From Acetobacterium malicum subsp. dehalogenans DSM 11527 (GTDB lineage: Bacteria; Bacillota; Clostridia; Eubacteriales; Eubacteriaceae): a DNA stretch of 64,000 nt. The DNA lies in assembly GCF_000472665.1 (NCBI RefSeq), contig NZ_AXAC01000019.1, positions 55 to 64,054 of the forward strand. Direction: 5' to 3'. Under the pieces are notes generated by a model. It saw only the letters and a list, made by a program, of their open reading frames with translations. It made no database searches and was not told the origin of the DNA. Positions within the stretch are counted from its first letter, which is position 1, and the number at the start of each line of letters is the position of its first letter. The position numbers were made by a program, and so were the translations under genes. Below are positions 1 through 8,533 of this stretch, piece after piece.

Positions 1-404
1 TGCGTCTCAATATCGCCGGTGGTCATGCCTTTAGCATACATGGAAATGATTTTTGCTTCAATGTCCTGAGTTAGGGTATTTTTGTGTTTCGGCATCAATT
101 GGGGTTCAAACTCCCCATTCCGGTCTCGGGGAACATCAATTTCCATATCACCCAGACTGGTATGGACTGTTTTCTTCGAATAGCCGTTCCGGCTGTTCTC
201 AGTTTCCTTGTTTCGATAATCATAGCGGGTATAACCCAGTTCGTCATCCAATTCAGCGGTGAGACCGCCTTCCAGCACTTGGCGCATCATTTCCTTCATC
301 AGTTCCTGGATGTCATTTGGATCTTTGATGGGATTCTCACTTAAAAAACTTTCCACTAATTTCCGACGATTCTTTTTTTCGTTACTTTCATTTCTTCTTG
401 CCAT
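1..404 (-). CDS. IS256-family (mutator) transposase, N-terminal part
   Basis: The gene reads leftward from an ATG at 404, preceded by a strong AGGAGG ribosome site, and stays open for about 134 codons to the window edge. The translation starts MARRNESNEKKNRRKLVE and contains ELDDELGYTRYDYRNKET, SRNGYSKKTVHTSLGDMEID and VPRDRNGEFEPQLMPKHK, the signature order of the N-terminal domain of mutator-type DDE transposases. It would cut and rejoin the IS ends. The catalytic DDE residues lie further on and cannot be inspected, so whether the transposase is intact is unknown. The family assignment rests on recognition of these conserved stretches. Confidence 0.9.
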   Translation of the reverse strand, partial: MARRNESNEKKNRRKLVESFLSENPIKDPNDIQELMKEMMRQVLEGGLTAELDDELGYTRYDYRNKETENSRNGYSKKTVHTSLGDMEIDVPRDRNGEFEPQLMPKHKNTLTQDIEAKIISMYAKGMTTGDIET

Positions 405-476
405 AATAAAAACCTCCTGGCTAATGTATTTATTCTACATCAACCACGAGGTTTACACAATTTTTGAAACGGTCTC
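1..476 (-). mobile_element. IS256-family insertion sequence, one end (continues past window start)
   Basis: The element holds the start of a mutator-type transposase reading leftward and ends at about 476. The end sequence, read inward on the minus strand, begins GAGACCGTTTCAAAAATTGT and continues with GTAAAC, which resembles the terminal inverted repeats of IS256-family elements. Immediately to its right the coding frame of a response regulator begins in mid-domain, so the element is inserted in that gene. The other end and any target duplication lie outside the window. Confidence 0.8.
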
Positions 477-1034
477 CAGTTTGTGGCCTATGATCCCCAG
501 CTGGTTCTTTTGGATATTTCACTGCCGTTTTTTAACGGTTATCATTGGTGCGGTGAAATCCGCAAGATTTCAAAGGTGCCGATTATTTTTATCTCATCCA
601 CCAGCGACAACATGAATATTGTCATGGCCATGAACATGGGTGGGGATGATTTTATTGCCAAGCCCTTCGATCTAACGGTGGTGGTAGCAAAAATTCAAGC
701 TCTGCTGCGGCGGACCTACTCCTTTCAGGGACAGGTCAGCCTGCTGGAACATAAGGGCGCGATTCTGAATCTGAGCGATGCCAGCATACTCTATGCCGAT
801 CAAAAAGTAGAACTGAGCAAAAATGAATTCAAGACCTTGCAGATTTTGCTGGAAAACAAGGGCAAGGTGGTATCCCGGGATGTGATCATGAAACGGCTCT
901 GGGACAGCGACTGTTTTGTGGATGACAATACCTTGACGGTCAATATTGCCAGGCTGCGAAAAAAACTGGATGAGGCCGGGCTGATAGATTTTATTGCCAC
1001 AAAAAAAGGCATTGGCTATTTAATTGGGGATTAA
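477..1034 (+). pseudogene. bceR: BceR-like OmpR-family response regulator, 5' end removed by IS insertion
   Basis: The open frame continues straight out of the IS end and gives the last three quarters of a response regulator. Visible parts are the phospho-acceptor strand PQLVLLDISLPFFNGYHWC (the Asp of LLD), the IFISS switch strand, the GGDDFIAKPF lysine loop and a C-terminal winged helix with the ELSKNEFKTLQILLENKGKV and TVNIARLRKKL signatures. About 42 N-terminal residues, including the acidic Mg-binding pocket, are missing. BceR-type regulators activate bacitracin and peptide detoxification transporters, and this one lies directly before bceS, bceA and bceB. A GTG at 483 could in principle start a fragment, but it has no good ribosome site and the product would lack the receiver core. 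The 5' part presumably lies beyond the IS, outside the window. Confidence 0.85.
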
Positions 1035-1045
1035 TCGAGGTTAAT

Positions 1046-2056
1046 ATGAAAACAGTTTATCTATTTAGAGCCTACCTGAAAAGTCGGATCAGAGTAATAG
1101 CGGCCTTTGTTTTATTTATGCTGGTGTTTGCGATGGTCTACACCCTCTATCATCTGCCACTGGAGCCGGTTGTTTACAGCGCTGAACTGGTGACCGCGCT
1201 GGCAGTGATTTTTACCGGCCTGGATTGGTTGCAGTTTTATCAAAAACATCAGCGTTTGACAGTCGCGATCAATGCGGCGACGGCCGGGGTGGGGGAATTA
1301 CCCAAGCCCCGGGATTTGCTGGAAAGGGACTATCAAACCCTGATCAGGGTGCTGGCCGAGAACCGGGCCGAGCTGATCTCTCAGTTTGATAATCGGCAAA
1401 CCGATATGATTGACTACTACACCCTATGGGCCCATCAGATTAAAACCCCCATCTCGGCCATGGGGCTACTGCTCCAGACTGAAGAGGGCGACCGGGAACG
1501 CACCCGCGCCTATGGGCAGGAGCTTTTTAAGATCGAACAATACGTGGAGATGGTGCTCCAGTATTTACGGCTGGAAAGCATGTCCTCCGATTTGATTTTG
1601 TTCGAATATGATTTGGCTGACATTGTCAGGCAGGCCGTAAAAAAATATGGCATTATTTTTATCAATAAAAAAATATCGCTGGAGTTGGAAGAACTGAATT
1701 GCCGGGTTATAACCGACGAAAAATGGCTGGTCTTTGTGCTGGAACAGATTATTTCCAACGCCCTGAAGTACACCAATCAGGGAAGGATTTCCATTTATCT
1801 GGATGACCGGTCAGAAAAAACCCTGATTATTGAAGATACCGGCGTCGGCATCCGAGCAGAAGACATTGCCCGGATTTTTGACCGGGGCTTTACTGGCTAC
1901 AATGGCAGAATGGATAAAAAATCCACTGGCATCGGTCTTTATCTGTGTCAGCAGGTACTTGATAAACTTTCCCACACCATCACCGTAACCTCCCAGGTGG
2001 GCCAGGGTACCCGGGTCAGCATTGATCTGGCGACGCGAGGGTTTGAAGCGTTATAA
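1046..2056 (+). CDS. bceS: BceS-like intramembrane-sensing histidine kinase
   Basis: The protein of 336 residues has two membrane helices near the N-terminus (about 15-34 and 38-60) with almost no extracellular loop, the hallmark of BceS/VraS-type intramembrane-sensing kinases. The phospho-acceptor motif is DYYTLWAHQIKTPISAMGLL. The ATP-binding domain shows an N box (IISNALKYT), a G1 box (IEDTGVGI) and a G2 box (KSTGIGLYLC). Such kinases read the activity of their partner BceAB transporter rather than a ligand directly. It starts at an ATG 11 bases after the regulator remnant and is probably co-transcribed with it. It looks intact, but with the regulator gene split by the IS it may lack a cognate partner. 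Confidence 0.9.
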   Translation: MKTVYLFRAYLKSRIRVIAAFVLFMLVFAMVYTLYHLPLEPVVYSAELVTALAVIFTGLDWLQFYQKHQRLTVAINAATAGVGELPKPRDLLERDYQTLIRVLAENRAELISQFDNRQTDMIDYYTLWAHQIKTPISAMGLLLQTEEGDRERTRAYGQELFKIEQYVEMVLQYLRLESMSSDLILFEYDLADIVRQAVKKYGIIFINKKISLELEELNCRVITDEKWLVFVLEQIISNALKYTNQGRISIYLDDRSEKTLIIEDTGVGIRAEDIARIFDRGFTGYNGRMDKKSTGIGLYLCQQVLDKLSHTITVTSQVGQGTRVSIDLATRGFEAL

Positions 2057-2063
2057 AGCAACC

Positions 2064-2077
2064 TTACAAAAGTGTAA
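2064..2077 (+). promoter_or_regulatory. BceR-type operator before bceA
   Basis: TTACA-AAAG-TGTAA matches TNACA-N4-TGTAA, the motif known for BceR-like regulators, at every fixed position. A second, looser pair (TAACA at 2081 and TGTAA at 2093, seven bases apart) follows. A -10-like TATACT lies at 2131-2136 with no good -35, as expected for an activator-dependent promoter. The site serves bceA and bceB. Confidence 0.65.
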
Positions 2078-2180
2078 GATTAACAGCCGAAATGTAAGGC
2101 AAAGCGATGGCCGCTGATGCTCTTTTTCGCTATACTTTGGTTATCGATAAAATGAAATTTTAGATCAGGGGAGAAAAATA

Positions 2181-2849
2181 ATGCGATTACTCGAAGTAAA
2201 GAATTTAAAGAAAATTTATACCACCCGGTTCGGTGGGAATCAGGTCCAGGCGCTGTCCAACGTCAGCTTTTCGGTGGAGCAGGGCGAATATGTGGCGATC
2301 ATGGGGGAATCCGGTTCGGGAAAAACAACCCTGCTCAATATTCTGGCCTCCCTGGATAAACCCACCAGCGGCGAAGTGTTTCTGGATGGTAAAAACATCG
2401 TCACCATCAAGGACAGTGAGATCTCGGCCTTCCGTCGCGATAATCTGGGCTTTGTTTTTCAGGACTTCAATCTGCTGGATACCTTTTCGATTCAGGATAA
2501 TATCTTTTTGCCGCTGGTGCTGGCTCAGAAAAATTATCAGGAAATGAACAACCGGCTCCAGTCGCTGTCGGGGCGATTGGAAATCGAAGAGATTTTGCCA
2601 AAATTCCCCTATGAGGTTTCCGGTGGGCAAAAACAGCGGGCTGCGGTGGCTCGGGCCTTGATCACCAAGCCCAAACTGGTGCTGGCCGATGAGCCCACCG
2701 GCGCCCTGGATTCCAAGGCGGCTATGAATCTGCTGAAGATTTTTGCAAATATTAATAATCTGGGTCAGACGATTTTGATGGTTACCCACTCAGTGGCGGC
2801 GGCCAGTCATGCCAACCGGGTCTTGTTTATCAAGGACGGCGAAATTTAG
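2181..2849 (+). CDS. bceA: BceA-like ABC transporter ATPase, ends early at an in-frame TAG
   Basis: This is the ATPase subunit of a BceAB-type antimicrobial-peptide detoxification transporter. Walker A is GESGSGKTT, the Q loop lies in FVFQDFNLLD, the ABC signature is VSGGQKQR, and Walker B with the D loop is [12 protein letters not shown]. All catalytic elements are present in the 222 residues before TAG at 2847-2849. Reading on in the same frame gives NQIYRGSMSNDDMYQKISFT and then LSVLASGGEELE before TAA at 2947-2949, which is the normal C-terminal tail of BceA proteins (about 250 residues). The TAG is therefore a nonsense change, probably from a tyrosine codon, removing about 32 residues. 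The shortened ATPase may or may not still pair with BceB. It lies downstream of a BceR box. Confidence 0.9.
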   Translation: MRLLEVKNLKKIYTTRFGGNQVQALSNVSFSVEQGEYVAIMGESGSGKTTLLNILASLDKPTSGEVFLDGKNIVTIKDSEISAFRRDNLGFVFQDFNLLDTFSIQDNIFLPLVLAQKNYQEMNNRLQSLSGRLEIEEILPKFPYEVSGGQKQRAAVARALITKPKLVLADEPTGALDSKAAMNLLKIFANINNLGQTILMVTHSVAAASHANRVLFIKDGEI

Positions 2850-2940
2850 AATCAGATCTATCGGGGTTCGATGAGCAACGACGATATGTATCAGAAGATA
2901 TCCTTTACCCTGTCGGTGCTGGCTTCCGGAGGTGAGGAAC

Positions 2941-4926
2941 TTGAATAAGTTTTTTTATCCTAAGCTGGCCTTGGTCAACCTCAAGAAAAACGGGAACACC
3001 TATATTCCCTATATTCTGACTTGCATCGGATCGATCATTGCTTTTTATACCATGGTTTCGATCCATAGCAACAAGGGGCTGGATCAAATGCCCGGGTCGA
3101 TAAACTTGAAAACCATTCTTTTTCTGGGTATCATCGTGATTGGTATCTTTGCGGTTATCTTTCTTTTTTACACCAATAGTTTTTTAATCAAGCGCCGTAA
3201 AAAGGAACTGGGTTTATACAGCATCCTGGGTCTGGAAAAGAAGCATATTGCCTGGGTGCTATTCTATGAGACCATTTTTGTAACAGTCATCAGCCTGACA
3301 CTGGGGTTGATCGGGGGGATTCTGATTGGGAAACTGCTGTTCCTGCTGCTACTGAATATCGTTCATTTCAAAAGTCCCTTAAGCTTTCATATTGATTATT
3401 GGGGACTGTTAATCACCGCCGGGGTTTTTCTGGCGATCTTTGGCCTGACCCTGCTGACGAACTTTTTACAGTTGAAACTCTCAAACCCCATCGATCTGTT
3501 AAAAGGCGGGCAATATGGCGAGAAGGAACCAAAGTCTTCCTGGATTGTCACTCTGATCGGGATTATTTCTCTGGGCACTGGTTATGGGATTGCTCTTTCG
3601 GTGGAAACCCCGCTTGCGGCGTTGCTGCTATTCTTTGTGGCGGTGGTGTTTGTCATCATCGGTACCTATGCGTTGTTTATCTCCGGGAGCATTACGCTGC
3701 TGAAACAACTGAAAAAGAATAAAAAGTTCTATTATCAGTCCCGGAATTTCATTTCGGTGTCGGGGATGATTTATCGGATGAAACAAAACGCCGTGGGTCT
3801 GGCCAATATCTGTATCCTGAGCACCATGGTGCTGGTTACTCTTTCCACCACCGTGTCACTGTATATTGGCCAGGAAGGGATGCGCCGGGATTTTTATCCG
3901 TTGGATGTCAGTATTGTTGGCGAAGTGGCCAATACTGATTTCGCTGAAATCAAAACGATTGTTGAATCAGAAAAAGATAAATTAAAGGTGACAAGCAATG
4001 ATGAAATTTCTTTTGATCTGGCTCATTTTCGAGCTTTTCAGGAAGGCACTCACTTTCTGAAAGATATGGTTGAGGACGAAAGCACCGACGCTATGTATTA
4101 CGAACGGATCTCAAACATAACCCTGATTCCGCTGGACGACTATAACCGTTTAACCGGTGGTAATAAAAGTCTGGCTGGGAATGAAATGCTGATTTTTTCG
4201 GTGGGGGATAATTATGGCGAACCGACCATCGTTTTTGGTGATCAGCAGTATCTAATTACCGAGCAGCTTGAAGCCATTCCGATGGACTTTAAAAAGACCC
4301 AGGATATGGGCCATACCTACTACCTGATCGTCAAAGATGCGGGGGTCATGGATGCCATTTACCAGACCATGAAAAACGATGATGATCCTCAGACGACCCT
4401 CCATGCCCTGATGTTTAATCTGGATGGGGATGAGGACACCCTCAACGCCTTTTCCGCCAATCTGCGGACAGCGCTAACCCAGAGCAATCCGGACATCAAT
4501 ATCCAAAACCTTTATGAAGCATTGACGGAACTTTATTTCTTCTTTGGTGGTTTCTTGTTTCTGGGCGTATTTTTGGGCTCTCTGTTTATGATGGCCACAG
4601 TGTTGATTATTTATTTCAAACAGATATCAGAAGGTTATGAAGACAGCGAACGGTTTGAGATCATGCAGAAGGTGGGGATGGATAAAACCGAGGTTAAAAA
4701 AACCATCGGCAAGCAGATCCTGATGGTATTCTTCCTGCCTCTGGCCGGCGCCATCGTTCACGTCGCCTTTGCCTTCCCGGTCATCACCAAAATGCTGGCC
4801 GCCTTCCGGCTGACCAACATACCGCTGATTTTTTTATGCACACTGGTCGGCGTCGTCGTATATGCCTTGGTTTATACCGGTGTCTATCTGCTCACCGCCA
4901 GATCCTACTATAAGATGATTCATTAA
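2941..4926 (+). CDS. bceB: BceB-like ABC transporter permease
   Basis: This large permease of about 661 residues is the membrane subunit of a Bce-type transporter, which frees lipid II-cycle intermediates from peptide antibiotics and signals to BceS. The start is taken as TTG at 2941 (MNKFFYPKLALVNLKKNGNT) because GGAGGTGAGG lies at the right distance, whereas the GTG at 2932 sits inside that ribosome site. The family pattern is clear: TM1, an FtsX-like block with three helices (about 55-180), further helix pairs, a long extracellular domain (about 320-520) and three C-terminal helices. The start overlaps the ancestral end of bceA, as expected for translational coupling. The frame itself appears intact. 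Confidence 0.9.
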   Translation: MNKFFYPKLALVNLKKNGNTYIPYILTCIGSIIAFYTMVSIHSNKGLDQMPGSINLKTILFLGIIVIGIFAVIFLFYTNSFLIKRRKKELGLYSILGLEKKHIAWVLFYETIFVTVISLTLGLIGGILIGKLLFLLLLNIVHFKSPLSFHIDYWGLLITAGVFLAIFGLTLLTNFLQLKLSNPIDLLKGGQYGEKEPKSSWIVTLIGIISLGTGYGIALSVETPLAALLLFFVAVVFVIIGTYALFISGSITLLKQLKKNKKFYYQSRNFISVSGMIYRMKQNAVGLANICILSTMVLVTLSTTVSLYIGQEGMRRDFYPLDVSIVGEVANTDFAEIKTIVESEKDKLKVTSNDEISFDLAHFRAFQEGTHFLKDMVEDESTDAMYYERISNITLIPLDDYNRLTGGNKSLAGNEMLIFSVGDNYGEPTIVFGDQQYLITEQLEAIPMDFKKTQDMGHTYYLIVKDAGVMDAIYQTMKNDDDPQTTLHALMFNLDGDEDTLNAFSANLRTALTQSNPDINIQNLYEALTELYFFFGGFLFLGVFLGSLFMMATVLIIYFKQISEGYEDSERFEIMQKVGMDKTEVKKTIGKQILMVFFLPLAGAIVHVAFAFPVITKMLAAFRLTNIPLIFLCTLVGVVVYALVYTGVYLLTARSYYKMIH

Positions 4927-4944
4927 GAACAACTGCGGCAACTA

Positions 4945-4971
4945 AAAAATCCCCAATTTCAGGGGATTTTT
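4945..4971 (+). terminator. Intrinsic terminator after bceB
   Basis: AAAATCCCC, an AATTTCA loop and GGGGATTTTT form a stem followed by a T run, 19 bases after the bceB stop. Confidence 0.75.
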
Positions 4972-4993
4972 GACTATCAAAAAAGATAACCCA

Positions 4994-5180
4994 GTACCGA
5001 CAATTGTTACATCATGTTGTACGCATCAGGGCGGACATGGCAGCGCCTGTCCGATTCTTCGCGAAGGCAGTCGCCAATCACAAGCTTGCTTGTAGTTAGC
5101 GACTGCCCGCGACCAAAGCGAAAGTAGCGTAGCGGATTTCGCATGGCGCAGCGAACAACAGATTAACAATTGGTCGGTAC
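4994..5180. repeat. Structured repeat family 1, long copy A
   Basis: The copy of 187 bp is bounded by imperfect inverted ends, GTACCGACAATTGTTA and TAACAATTGGTCGGTAC. It contains three internal hairpins: GGACA...TGTCC, CAGTCGC...GCGACTG and GCGAAA (5118-5123)...TTTCGC (5137-5142). Other copies lie at 8833, 14839, 15926 and 21970. No protein is encoded. It resembles a MITE or a structured RNA element. Confidence 0.8.
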
Positions 5181-5197
5181 GGTAGTTTGTGCATCTT

Positions 5198-7231
5198 CTA
5201 TTTTAGGGGATTTTTTTCTAATAGCGCTTCCATGTCTTTGACGCACATCGGCTTGCCAAACATAAAGCCCTGGATGCAATCGCAGTTGTTGGCTTTTAAA
5301 TAGTCCAGTTGGGTGCTATTTTCAATGCCTTCGGCAACGATATGGGCATCCAGGTTATGACCCAGCGAAATGATATCCCCGACGATGCGGATTGAGGAAT
5401 CCTGATCAGAGAGATCATCAATAAAGGATTTATCAATTTTCAGAGTGTCGATGGGTAACCGTCTCAAATAGCTCAGGGACGAAAAACCGGTGCCAAAATC
5501 GTCCAGGGAAATTCGGACGTTTAACGATTTTATTTCATTGAGCATGTCGATGGTTTCTTCAATGTTGTCAATAAAAAGGGATTCCGTTATTTCTAATTCC
5601 AGCTGTTTGGGATCCATGTTGGTTTCGTCAAGAACGTTTTTTACAATGGCGACAAAATTTTTGTCCCGCATTTGCACCGCCGAAACATTCACCGAAATAC
5701 AAAGATTCTGATCGAAACGATTATCCAATTCCTTGAATTTATGGCAGGCGGTCAACAACACCCATTGGCCAATACCGATGATCAGTCCCATTTCTTCAGC
5801 CAGGGGGATAAAGCTCATCGGGGCAACCCGGCCATAGTGGGGGGAGTCCCAGCGAATCAGGGCTTCAAAGCCGCGGATGCGATGATCCTCGGCATTGAAC
5901 TGAGGTTGATACTCGATAAAGAATTCCTTATTCTCGTAGGCCTTTAAAAGCAGGGATTCCATCTGGATCTTATTGAGAATTTCTTCTTTCATATCCGGTC
6001 TAAAAAATTGAATGTTATTCCGTCCCAGTTCTTTCGCCTTATACATTGATGTATCAGCGCTCTTGAGCAGTTCAATGGGATCTTTGCCGTCCTGAGGAAA
6101 GACCGAAATACCGAAACTGGCACTGACTTTAAATTCTGAGCAGCTGGTTTTGATTTTATCGCAAAGTTCATTGCGCAGGCTTTCCACATAGTTATAGGCG
6201 GCATCTTCTTTAATATTTCGTTGGATGATCAGAGCAAACTCATCCCCACCCAGTCGGCCCAGTAAATCATCTTCATGGACGAGTTCCTGCAGACGTTTGG
6301 CAGTGTATTTTAAATAGTCATCACCATAAAGATGACCCATGGTATCGTTAATTTTTTTGAAATTATCCAGATCGATAAAGACAATAAAAAAGGATGACTT
6401 TTCATTTTCGGAAAGACTGACGAGTAAATGCAAGCGTTCCAGAATCATTTTGCGATTAGGGAGCTCAGTTAAACCATCGTAATACGCCAGAAAATGAAGG
6501 CGCTCTTCGTTTTTTCTTATTTCTTCATTGGAGTTTCGCAACTCTTGATTCTGGGTCGCCAGTGCTTGTTTTGTGTGGTTCAGATTTTTGTACAACTTGG
6601 CGATTTTTTCTTTCTGTGCAAGCACCGCGTTCAGCCTCTCCACGGCTTTGTCATAGCGGTTCAGGTTCAGGTAGAAGGTCGCGGTAGCTAGGCTGAATAC
6701 AAAAAAGAACAGAACATTCTGGATTATAAAATAAACCGGGGTAAAGAGAAATCCATCAGTAGGCAGAAGAAAAGTCACATATAGTCCACAGAAAAAAGTT
6801 GTTGCCGCAATATAATATAGCATCGTTATTTTTAGCCGCATCATGGCAAGGATAATCATCACAAAAGCGACCGACCATACCGCCGGACCAATGATGTGGT
6901 AGTATCGGACCACGATAAAAGCCAGACAGATGGATTGGGAAAGGGAAAGCAGATGATCGAATAAAGCGCTGTCCAGTTCTTTCCGGGAAATCAGTTCAAA
7001 GGTTAAGCCGAGCAGAAAAAATATCCCGCTGTTTACCAGCACTACTGTCAAATCACCGCCCCAGAAAAAATAAACAATCACGATGTTGGCAATAGCCCCG
7101 AAAAAAAGCAGCGGCGAAGCAAGCATACAGGCTATAATATTTTGATAATATAATATTCGCGAAGGGTCGTCGGCGGCGTTTAATCGCTCAAACACAGCGG
7201 GCATCGTTCGTTTGAATTTAAAGTTATCCAT
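5198..7231 (-). CDS. Membrane-bound GGDEF-EAL cyclic-di-GMP protein
   Basis: This 677-residue protein has about six or seven N-terminal membrane helices (roughly 28-205), a coiled segment (about 195-245), a diguanylate cyclase domain and a C-terminal phosphodiesterase domain. The cyclase signature GRLGGDEFALI (about residue 327) is complete. The EAL domain keeps FEALIRW (about 454), the NVS strand, LEITES, SLDDFGTGFSSL, LKIDKSFI and AEGIE, so both domains look catalytically competent. Such proteins make and break c-di-GMP to tune motility, adhesion or surface growth; the input here is probably sensed in the membrane part and no ligand can be named. The ATG at 7231 has an AGAGG ribosome site. 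The gene stands alone, divergent from the cobalt-transport operon. No c-di-GMP riboswitch was seen upstream. Confidence 0.92.
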   Translation of the reverse strand: MDNFKFKRTMPAVFERLNAADDPSRILYYQNIIACMLASPLLFFGAIANIVIVYFFWGGDLTVVLVNSGIFFLLGLTFELISRKELDSALFDHLLSLSQSICLAFIVVRYYHIIGPAVWSVAFVMIILAMMRLKITMLYYIAATTFFCGLYVTFLLPTDGFLFTPVYFIIQNVLFFFVFSLATATFYLNLNRYDKAVERLNAVLAQKEKIAKLYKNLNHTKQALATQNQELRNSNEEIRKNEERLHFLAYYDGLTELPNRKMILERLHLLVSLSENEKSSFFIVFIDLDNFKKINDTMGHLYGDDYLKYTAKRLQELVHEDDLLGRLGGDEFALIIQRNIKEDAAYNYVESLRNELCDKIKTSCSEFKVSASFGISVFPQDGKDPIELLKSADTSMYKAKELGRNNIQFFRPDMKEEILNKIQMESLLLKAYENKEFFIEYQPQFNAEDHRIRGFEALIRWDSPHYGRVAPMSFIPLAEEMGLIIGIGQWVLLTACHKFKELDNRFDQNLCISVNVSAVQMRDKNFVAIVKNVLDETNMDPKQLELEITESLFIDNIEETIDMLNEIKSLNVRISLDDFGTGFSSLSYLRRLPIDTLKIDKSFIDDLSDQDSSIRIVGDIISLGHNLDAHIVAEGIENSTQLDYLKANNCDCIQGFMFGKPMCVKDMEALLEKNPLK

Positions 7232-7388
7232 CTCATTACCTCTTTAGTTTAAAGGATTACAGTTATTTTGCTCTATTGTAGCATTTCCCGGGCCTTAATG
7301 CGATAGTATTGAAGGGGATGTTTGAAAAATAAATACCCGGTAACCATTCTCAAAAGCCGTTTTTTAGCCTTAAATCATCTAAAAAAAC

Positions 7389-7416
7389 CTGTACATTTAT
7401 TATATCCATGTTATAA
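7389..7416 (+). promoter_or_regulatory. Predicted promoter of the cbiM leader
   Basis: TGTACA (7389-7394) and a perfect TATAAT (7411-7416) are spaced by 16 bases, about 40-60 bases before the cobalamin aptamer. The -35 is weak, so the start site is a prediction. Confidence 0.5.
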
Positions 7417-7454
7417 TATAAACACAATTAAATAAGAAATGTAAAAAATCATTT

Positions 7455-7640
7455 AGGATGAGCAATTTTCATTGAGGGAATCTGGTTAGAATCCAGAACG
7501 ATCCGGTCACTGTAATTAGTTATGTCTCCTTAATATGTCACTGGGCACGTTTTGTCTGGGAAGGCAAGGGGAATAAAAGCTATAAGTCAGGAAACCTACT
7601 AAAATGATGTACTAAAGTGTCCTTCCAGGGAAAAGGGAAG
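7455..7640 (+). promoter_or_regulatory. Cobalamin (B12) riboswitch
   Basis: The leader carries the recognisable aptamer elements in order: GGGAATCTGGTTAGAATCC (7475 on), the GGTCACTGTAA segment (7505), GTCACTGGG, TGGGAAGGC (7557 on) and the B12 box AAGTCAGGAAACCT (7583 on). B12 riboswitches bind adenosylcobalamin or related corrinoids and shut off uptake and synthesis genes. A terminator hairpin lies 70-110 bases further on, before cbiM, so control by premature termination is likely. The exact ends of the aptamer are approximate. Confidence 0.92.
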
Positions 7641-7708
7641 TTAGTAACATTAACAAAAGTTGGTTCTTTGGCGTTGAGTTATCGAATTGATGGATACGTG
7701 TAATGATG

Positions 7709-7751
7709 AAACCTTTTTTCCCATAGTAATGTGGGTAAAAGGTTTTTTTTT
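7709..7751 (+). terminator. Riboswitch-controlled terminator before cbiM
   Basis: AAACCTTTTTTCCCA, a short loop and TGTGGGTAAAAGGTTT form a stem followed by a run of T. It sits between the B12 aptamer and the cbiM start, the expected place for the expression platform. Confidence 0.85.
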
Positions 7752-7786
7752 CGGCAAGTTATAAAAAATGGAAGGTGATAGTAAAT

Positions 7787-8533
7787 ATGAAAAAAGCAAA
7801 AAGAACCATGACCGTTGCCGGTATTGTGTTTTTTATGGTCGTTCTGGCATCGCAGCCGGTCAACGCCATGCATATTATGGAGGGTTTTCTGCCGATTGGC
7901 TGGGCTGTCTTTTGGTGGGTATGTTCCCTGCCGTTTATCGCATTTGGATTATTTCAGATAGGAAAAATATTTAAAGATAAACCCGAACAAAAAGTTCTCT
8001 TAGCCATTGCTACAGCTTTCACCTTTGCGCTATCGGCTTTTAAACTGCCTTCGGTAACTGGTAGCTCTTCTCATATGACCGGGATCGGTTTGGGAGCTAT
8101 TGTTCTGGGACCCTTTGCAACCGTTGTGGTTGGTACCATCGCACTGTTATTTCAGGCGCTGCTGCTGGCTCATGGCGGGCTGACAACTTTAGGAGCCAAT
8201 GCCTTTTCAATGGCAATTGTGGGATCTTTTGTGGCTTACGGAATTTACAAAGGGCTGTCAAAAATCAATGTGCCCAAAGCGTTAACTGTCTTTTTAGCAG
8301 CATTTATAGCCGATTTGGCAACCTATGTAACCACATCCATCCAGCTTGGCCTGGCTTTCCCCGACCCGATCGGCGGGATTGCAGCTTCAATGGTTAAGTT
8401 TTTAAGTATCTTTGCGATTACCCAGATACCGCTGGCAATTATCGAAGGCATTTTAACGGTACTGGTGGTCAATGCCATCTACCAATATAAAGAAAAGGGG
8501 ATTATTTCCAATGAAACTCTCACCGATAACTAA
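7787..8533 (+). CDS. cbiM: CbiM, substrate-binding membrane subunit of the cobalt ECF transporter
   Basis: The protein of 248 residues starts at an ATG with GGAAGGTG nine bases upstream. It begins with a signal peptide (about 1-28) followed by MHIMEGFLP, the conserved N-terminus of mature CbiM in which the Met-His amino terminus coordinates Co(II). GSSSHMTG and further helices (about six or seven) follow. CbiM with CbiN confers specificity on the energy-coupling transporter whose other parts, cbiQ and cbiO, come next. It is the first gene after the B12 riboswitch, consistent with B12-repressed cobalt import. The Co rather than Ni assignment follows from the cobalamin context and the presence of cbiN. 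Confidence 0.95.
   Translation: MKKAKRTMTVAGIVFFMVVLASQPVNAMHIMEGFLPIGWAVFWWVCSLPFIAFGLFQIGKIFKDKPEQKVLLAIATAFTFALSAFKLPSVTGSSSHMTGIGLGAIVLGPFATVVVGTIALLFQALLLAHGGLTTLGANAFSMAIVGSFVAYGIYKGLSKINVPKALTVFLAAFIADLATYVTTSIQLGLAFPDPIGGIAASMVKFLSIFAITQIPLAIIEGILTVLVVNAIYQYKEKGIISNETLTDN

Noticed and set aside
2205-2789. Open frame of 194 codons on the minus strand within bceA
   Set aside because: It is antisense to a clear ABC ATPase, has no recognisable domain and no ribosome site.
2847-2849. TAG codon as a pyrrolysine site
   Set aside because: BceA proteins do not use pyrrolysine, no methylamine methyltransferase genes are in the window, and the module is also broken by an IS, so a nonsense change is simpler.
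7232-7388. Search for a c-di-GMP riboswitch upstream of the GGDEF-EAL gene
   Set aside because: No GEMM-type core was recognised in the gap; only AT-rich sequence and the start of the cbiM leader region are present.
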